Source: Rhododendron vialii (Eukaryota; Streptophyta; Magnoliopsida; Ericales; Ericaceae). Taken from it: a stretch of DNA of 64,000 nucleotides. This document shows positions 59,421 through 64,000 of the stretch, in pieces (the first letter of the stretch is position 1; each line of letters starts with the position of its first letter). The DNA lies in contig NC_080561.1 of assembly GCF_030253575.1 (NCBI RefSeq), positions 8,652,501-8,716,500 on the forward strand. The letters are read 5' to 3'. A model generated the notes under the pieces. It worked only from the letters and a program-made list of their open reading frames with translations. It made no database searches and was not told where the DNA came from. A program made the translations under genes and the position numbers.

Positions 59421-61617
59421 TTATCCATGGTGACTGCCTTCTTGCACTGGGCCCAAAGATGCCTAAGCATGGCTGCCTAATTCCAGCCCCAAACCACCTT
59501 CATCTTGCGATATCTTCTTTGGCTGGCTGTCAAGTTGTTGCCATTGTAGCTACTAGCTGTGCTAATATTTTCCTATAATACTAGCAACTGAGAGTTTCTG
59601 AACTCCTAAAAACTGAGAGTTTGTGGTGTGAGTACCTGTTATTCCAGCCTAAACGAGGTAATTGATCCACTGAGGGTACCTGATATTCCAGCTTGGACTA
59701 GGCAATTGATTCCTGAACAAAATCTAGATCTCTAATCTGCAAAGAGAACATACGGTTGGTTAAACAGCGAGTCCATGCTAGCATGATTTTGCCCTCCTTG
59801 TTTACTTGATGTTGGGACTCGGGACACCTCAAATTTCTGTTTTCTGAATTCTGATCCATTTGAGAGGAATTTTTCAAATGAGTTGGAAATCATTTACCTT
59901 TTTTTTCTTCTTCTGATTACGTTATTGCCCTTCCAAATCCTAATTTTTCCTATCCCTTCATCTCATTCTTGTTAAATTGCTTCATCCTTTGTAGGAACCC
60001 CGCTCAAACAGAGATACATCACCTCTCAACTCCCCAGCGGCTAGCTATGACTCATAACCTTTCTGCGTGCATCCAAGGATGTAGAGTGGGTACGTGGTGA
60101 TGCCCAAAGATCAAGATAGAGATGAACACTCTCTGCTGAAGACGCGAGGCATGGAAAGGTAAAATATTTTTGCGGAGTGTATATTATTTCTGGCACTGAT
60201 TTACAAAGAGGGATCACATTGTTTTATCTTTATCCTTCAACACATGCCCTTTCATTTTTTTGTAAGATATTCAACTCAGCCATGTAAATACATGCTGGTT
60301 TCCCTCATTGGTAGAATTTATCAGCTCCTTTGGAAGTTACCAAAATCGTTGTTTCTATCAACCTATGGAGGCTTCAACATTTCTCAGCCTTGGTTTTTTC
60401 TTTCTTCGTGATGCCCTCTTGCCAGAGGCAAAGGCATGATTTTGGGGTAGTGGGATCAATACCAAGAGGCATACCAGATTTTTTGTCCTATTAGCTAATC
60501 CAAAAAGAAAATTGTATGAACCGTAGGAAAAAAAATGCTAACGACTCCTTTGTGCGATGGTTAATGTGCACACTGCCACATGGCTTGATATCTATAAAAT
60601 ATGTGTAGAAAATCTGAGAATTTTTGTTGAAATTTGAAGTTTTTCGGTATTATGGTGTGTTTTTCGGTTATTTATAGGTGATTAGCAAAATTGTAATGGG
60701 GCACGTATGAATTTTTTTAGTGAAAGTGCTTTATGCTTTGGGCGAATTCTATCATTGCGGGTGAAGTTCACCAAAGGAGGAAAAAACATGGAGCCATAGA
60801 TGGAGAAATGTAGAAGTCCGCCGGTGGCTCCTTCACCTGACCTTTGTCTCCTCAGCCCTTTTGCCAATTTGTAGTGAGTTGACCTTTAGCTCATGTGTTT
60901 GTAGTTCTCACTGATAAAAGCAACTTATTTAACCTGTGTGTTACGATTTTGAATTGATCTTCATCCGGTCCTGAACCACCGTTCTTCAATGCCATTTTCT
61001 TTTATCGGCACTTTTGCATATACCTTGATTTTTTTCTTTTGAGATCGACGAATATATAGAAAAAAAAAAAAGATCCTCTAAGGTCCTTAATTTGGACTTG
61101 GACTGGACAGGACAGACCAACTCCGGATGGACCAATGGATCATTTGAACCATTGATTATTCCTATGTATGGTCCAGATTCCAAAATTTGGACCAAACCCA
61201 AAGAAAACGCAGGCCTTGAAACTTTTCCGCGTGAATCGGTGGAATTTTTTGGTTGGGATGTTAATGGCTGAGAAGCCTTTTCCCTACTCATTTTCTCTCT
61301 TTGTTTTGAATCATACGGTCTCCAGTTCAGTTTACAAATGGAGTATTACTCAATGAACTAATTTACAGAACCCATCTTTTAAACCTTTTTTTTCCTTCCC
61401 TCTTAAAGTTTTCCATTCCTGTTAATATCATCTCTTTATTCGTTGCTCTGCTACTTAGAAACAGCGATTTACACTGTAAATTTAGGAAGGATTAGAGCAT
61501 TTCCTCCCTCTGGAGGTTTTGCCTAGCTAAACCTCCCTGTTTCCCTCTTTTCTGCCTCACAGGCGTGAGCGAAAATCTCAAAGCTGGTAGCGGTTGCGCG
61601 GACATGCTAGGACTTGA
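59421..61617. other. Intergenic, nothing supported
   Basis: It contains a weak duplication around 59640-59720 (ACCTGnTATTCCAGC...GGnAATTGAT). A GGACCAATGGATCA/TGAACCATTGATTATTCC hairpin-like zone near 61130 resembles the repeats in kinase intron 1. No gene is recognised. Confidence 0.4.
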
Positions 61618-61629
61618 TGCGTCCAATGA

Positions 61630-61779
61630 ATTTTTTAATTTTTTTTGTTATTCGTTAAATCTAATTTACTCTATCCTATGGGATTTGAGAAGGGGAATGA
61701 GTGCTTACAGGATTTGAACCCTGCCCATGTGCATGGGACTACAAGGGAGGCACCAACTGCACTCCACTCCACTTGCTGT
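61630..61779 (-). mobile_element. tRNA-derived SINE with a 12-bp TSD
   Basis: On the minus strand the 150-base unit carries an A-box-like TGCAGTTGGTGC, a B-box GGGTTCAAATCC and an A-rich end (AACAAAAAAAATT). The direct repeat TGCGTCCAATGA lies on both sides (61618-61629 and 61780-61791), exactly where a retroposed copy should have its TSD. Confidence 0.85.
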
Positions 61780-61791
61780 TGCGTCCAATGA

Positions 61792-63435
61792 TTGACAGGA
61801 ATTGTTTTACAAAAAAATATTTGGATCAAGCATTTATGGATATTCATTTGAGCTTATTTTCTTGCAAGTACCCTTAAAACAAACAAGTTGAACGGCTCCG
61901 ATTATTAGCGTGGGGCTCCGAATTATGAGTTCCGCACCATAGGAAAATAAGAGATCCCTAACAAGAAGGGTTCTACATATGGGTTCTCATTTTATAGATC
62001 AAAACTGATATCTTGAACAAAATGAGTTGCTTTGACCATTTTTCGGGATTCGATATGGGTCCCAAAGCCATATGTACGTGGGATATGTACATATCCGTAT
62101 GTACTCATATTCTTTTCGCGGGACCAATTAGTAAAGGTTTATATGAGTTTACCTTTTTTTTGGGTACTCGGTTTATAGTAGAAGGCTAATGGGTTCATGT
62201 TATGGTGACAGCGATACCCTACATATAACGCGGCCGATTACCAAAAATCTAAGTAGGGGTGTACACGATCTGTGCAAGTTGGATTGGTTCTATGGAAATT
62301 TAGTAACCGGACCTTTTTTAACGGTTCCAATGAATTGAGAACTGGAATTGGACCACCACCAGACTGGTCTTGCGGTTTCTACGCCCAACTTGATTCATCG
62401 GAGATTGACGGGTGTGATCGCATCTTTTGAAAGGGTAGCTGTTTGGGCTGACTCTCACCGGGATTTCTGATTGCAGCAAATACTGAAACAGCTTTTGCTC
62501 GGATAGAGAGAAGGTTGGCTCGTAAGAAAGCTCACCAAAAGTGCTCCACAAGTGCGATAGAAGAGCAAATAAGACGCATTGAGAAAGCAGTGAAGGTCTT
62601 TATTCGGACCTATATGGTGTCTTCAATTAGAACAGCTCTACATTGTACTAACTGCTGAATACTCCTTTCTTCTCTAGGTCTCGTGGATTAGTCCTCTCTC
62701 CCGATATGTGTGAAATCAATCAGTCACTAGCCGTGCCTTGTCCATCATCAAGAAGAGATTACTCCCACTGCTGCGCCAGCTCCTCTTGTTGGCGGTTAAC
62801 ACTACCAGTATGTTCTAGTTCTGTCTGGACGGGGTAGAACAAGAGGATGGAATTGCGTCTGGGAGAACCATGGAAATTTAGTAACCGGACCTTTTTTTAC
62901 GGTTCCAATGAATTGAAAACTGCGCGAGTCCCCACCTCGTCCTCCAATGAGTAATCGTTGCTGATCTTGCTCTGATTATCGTTTCATTCCCCACTTCAAT
63001 TGTCATTCTGACATCATTTCCGATCGTCATTACGTTGGTGGTTTTTCGGATCGAACTAGTGATGAATCACAGCCCTAAATTTAAACAGAGGGTTCAAATC
63101 AGAGTGGGTGTTGAATAACCAAGTCCAGCCTCGACGGCACTTTGAAGTTGTCGTCGTTTTCAAAGTCATCGCCGCTTTGGCTTGGTCGAAGAATTTGTCA
63201 GCTTTCAGTACTTAGTTTTCTATTTTCAGTTTTAGTCTTATCAAACACCACCTTAGTGGCTAGCTATGCTTAGCAAGAGCTAGAGATGCTCTTGGGATCA
63301 AAGAAACAGATTGGTTGCAAGCTTCGAAGTGAAAAAAAATAAAAAATATGTGTATTACAGTCTTCCACCTTTTTTCCCCATACCAATCGAAAATGAACAG
63401 TGATTTTAAAGCTCAAATGGACTGAAATCTGTTAG
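61792..63435. other. Intergenic with direct repeats
   Basis: A direct repeat of about 50 bases (ATGGAAATTTAGTAACCGGA...GGTTCCAATGAATTGA) occurs at 62292 and 62870, 578 bases apart. Between them, around 62490-62650, a plus-strand frame rich in Arg/Lys/Glu (RIERRLARKKAHQK...IEEQIRRIEKAVK) is open but unrecognised. Around 61850-61930 the motifs AAGCATTTATGGATAT and TTGAACGGCTCCGATTATT echo the palindromic family at 50.1 kb. Confidence 0.4.
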
Positions 63436-63569
63436 GTCTCGTTCTGCTAACTAGAATAAGTACTAGTACTTATGTTTTCAAATTAAAAGTGATGTATTAT
63501 AAAAGAGTGACTTGTTTTGTAAAACGGAAAATAAGTATTTGAAAAATAAAAATCTTAGCAGAACGGGAC
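63436..63569. mobile_element. Short MITE with TTAG flanks
   Basis: The termini GTCTCGTTCTGCTAA and TTAGCAGAACGGGAC are inverted with one mismatch. The flanks carry TTAG (63432-63435 and 63570-63573). The 134-base interior includes inverted AATAAGTACTAGTACTTAT-like sequence. The same family is present, reversed, at about 9360-9475. Confidence 0.7.
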
Positions 63570-64000
63570 TTAGCCCAAAGCATTCCTAATGGGACTGGAA
63601 CAAGATTTATCCCAGAACATATTTGACCTCACATGTATAGAAATTGTTTTGCCTTCCATTCATGAGATAAAAGTGACGTGTTGATTACATTATCGATCGA
63701 TTAACATGACATTGTACTCCATCTGGTGGATCCGGGGTGCTGTCGTGAATCCCCGTGTAGTGCATGTGTAAGACAGCACACAGCCGTCGATCTCATCAAT
63801 CAACGGTTCAGATCAAAAATTTGATCGGTAAATCAGTCATAATTAAAAATTATATTTCAACCATTTATTGTCAAAATTGATGGTCCGTGTATGCCCTACA
63901 GGGTGCCTTGCACTATAGGATTTCCCAATCCCACAAGTTAACCCAACCTGACTGGAATTGGGAAATCTTGTAGTACAAGGTCATACAAGGCACTATGTAG
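63570..64000. other. Intergenic to window end
   Basis: No gene is seen. GTGCCTTGCACTATAGG (63902) and the final CAAGGCACTATGTAG suggest a short inverted or direct repeat that may continue past the window. Confidence 0.4.

Overview
This is nuclear DNA from a flowering plant, most probably a eudicot. It has spliced genes with GT-AG introns, CT/GA-rich 5' leaders, abundant plant-type MITEs, LTR and non-LTR retroelements, tRNA-derived SINEs, and a plastid-like DNA fragment. The species cannot be named from the sequence alone.

Six gene loci can be recognised. (1) 6648-8205 (+) is a broken polyamine/amino-acid permease of the plant PUT (LAT) family, with stops, frameshifts, deletions and an internal tandem duplication. 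(2) 12677-12922 (-) is an intact RADIALIS-like single-repeat MYB. (3) 20944-21721 (-) is an intact two-exon glycine-rich RNA-binding protein of the GRP7/CCR2 type, with an exact evening element upstream. (4) 27188-31268 (+) is a four-exon LRR receptor pseudokinase resembling Arabidopsis At2g16250. (5) 33058-42939 (-) is a complete 18-exon gene for the cytosolic phenylalanyl-tRNA synthetase alpha subunit, 486 aa; every exon was placed by reading and the frame closes exactly. (6) 54817-58509 (+) is a seven-exon membrane receptor-like kinase resembling At4g34500, with an odd C-terminal tail. There is also an intact tRNA-Gln(UUG) gene at 32403-32474 (-), and an unidentified coding-like exon at about 714-1151.

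The rest is mostly transposon debris, much of it with readable boundaries. Elements with target-site duplications (TSDs) are: a solo Copia-type LTR (1569-2081, TSD GTTAC); a PIF/Harbinger-like MITE (10997-11761, TSD TAA) containing a near-palindrome; a long-arm Mutator-like foldback (26193-26629, TSD GTTCAATAA); two hAT-like elements (39503-39927, TSD ATCAGGTG, inside a PheRS intron; 50651-51002, TSD CTAGGGAC); two Stowaway elements (44256-44518 and 53240-53510, TSD TA); a palindromic element with a 9-bp TSD (50103-50454); a minus-strand SINE (61630-61779, 12-bp TSD); and a non-coding LTR retrotransposon (45382-48950, TSD ATGGC) nested in a Mutator-like element (45007-49261). A degraded LINE lies directly behind the At4g34500-like kinase and shares a 22-bp direct repeat with its last exon.

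The genes are unrelated housekeeping, signalling and regulatory loci and form no operon-like or cluster-like unit. I saw no convincing new multi-gene system. The most unusual items are the tandemly expanded permease pseudogene next to a plastid tRNA fragment, a MITE filled with repeated small palindromes (54214-54537), the nested element at 45-49 kb, and the altered 3' end of the kinase gene.
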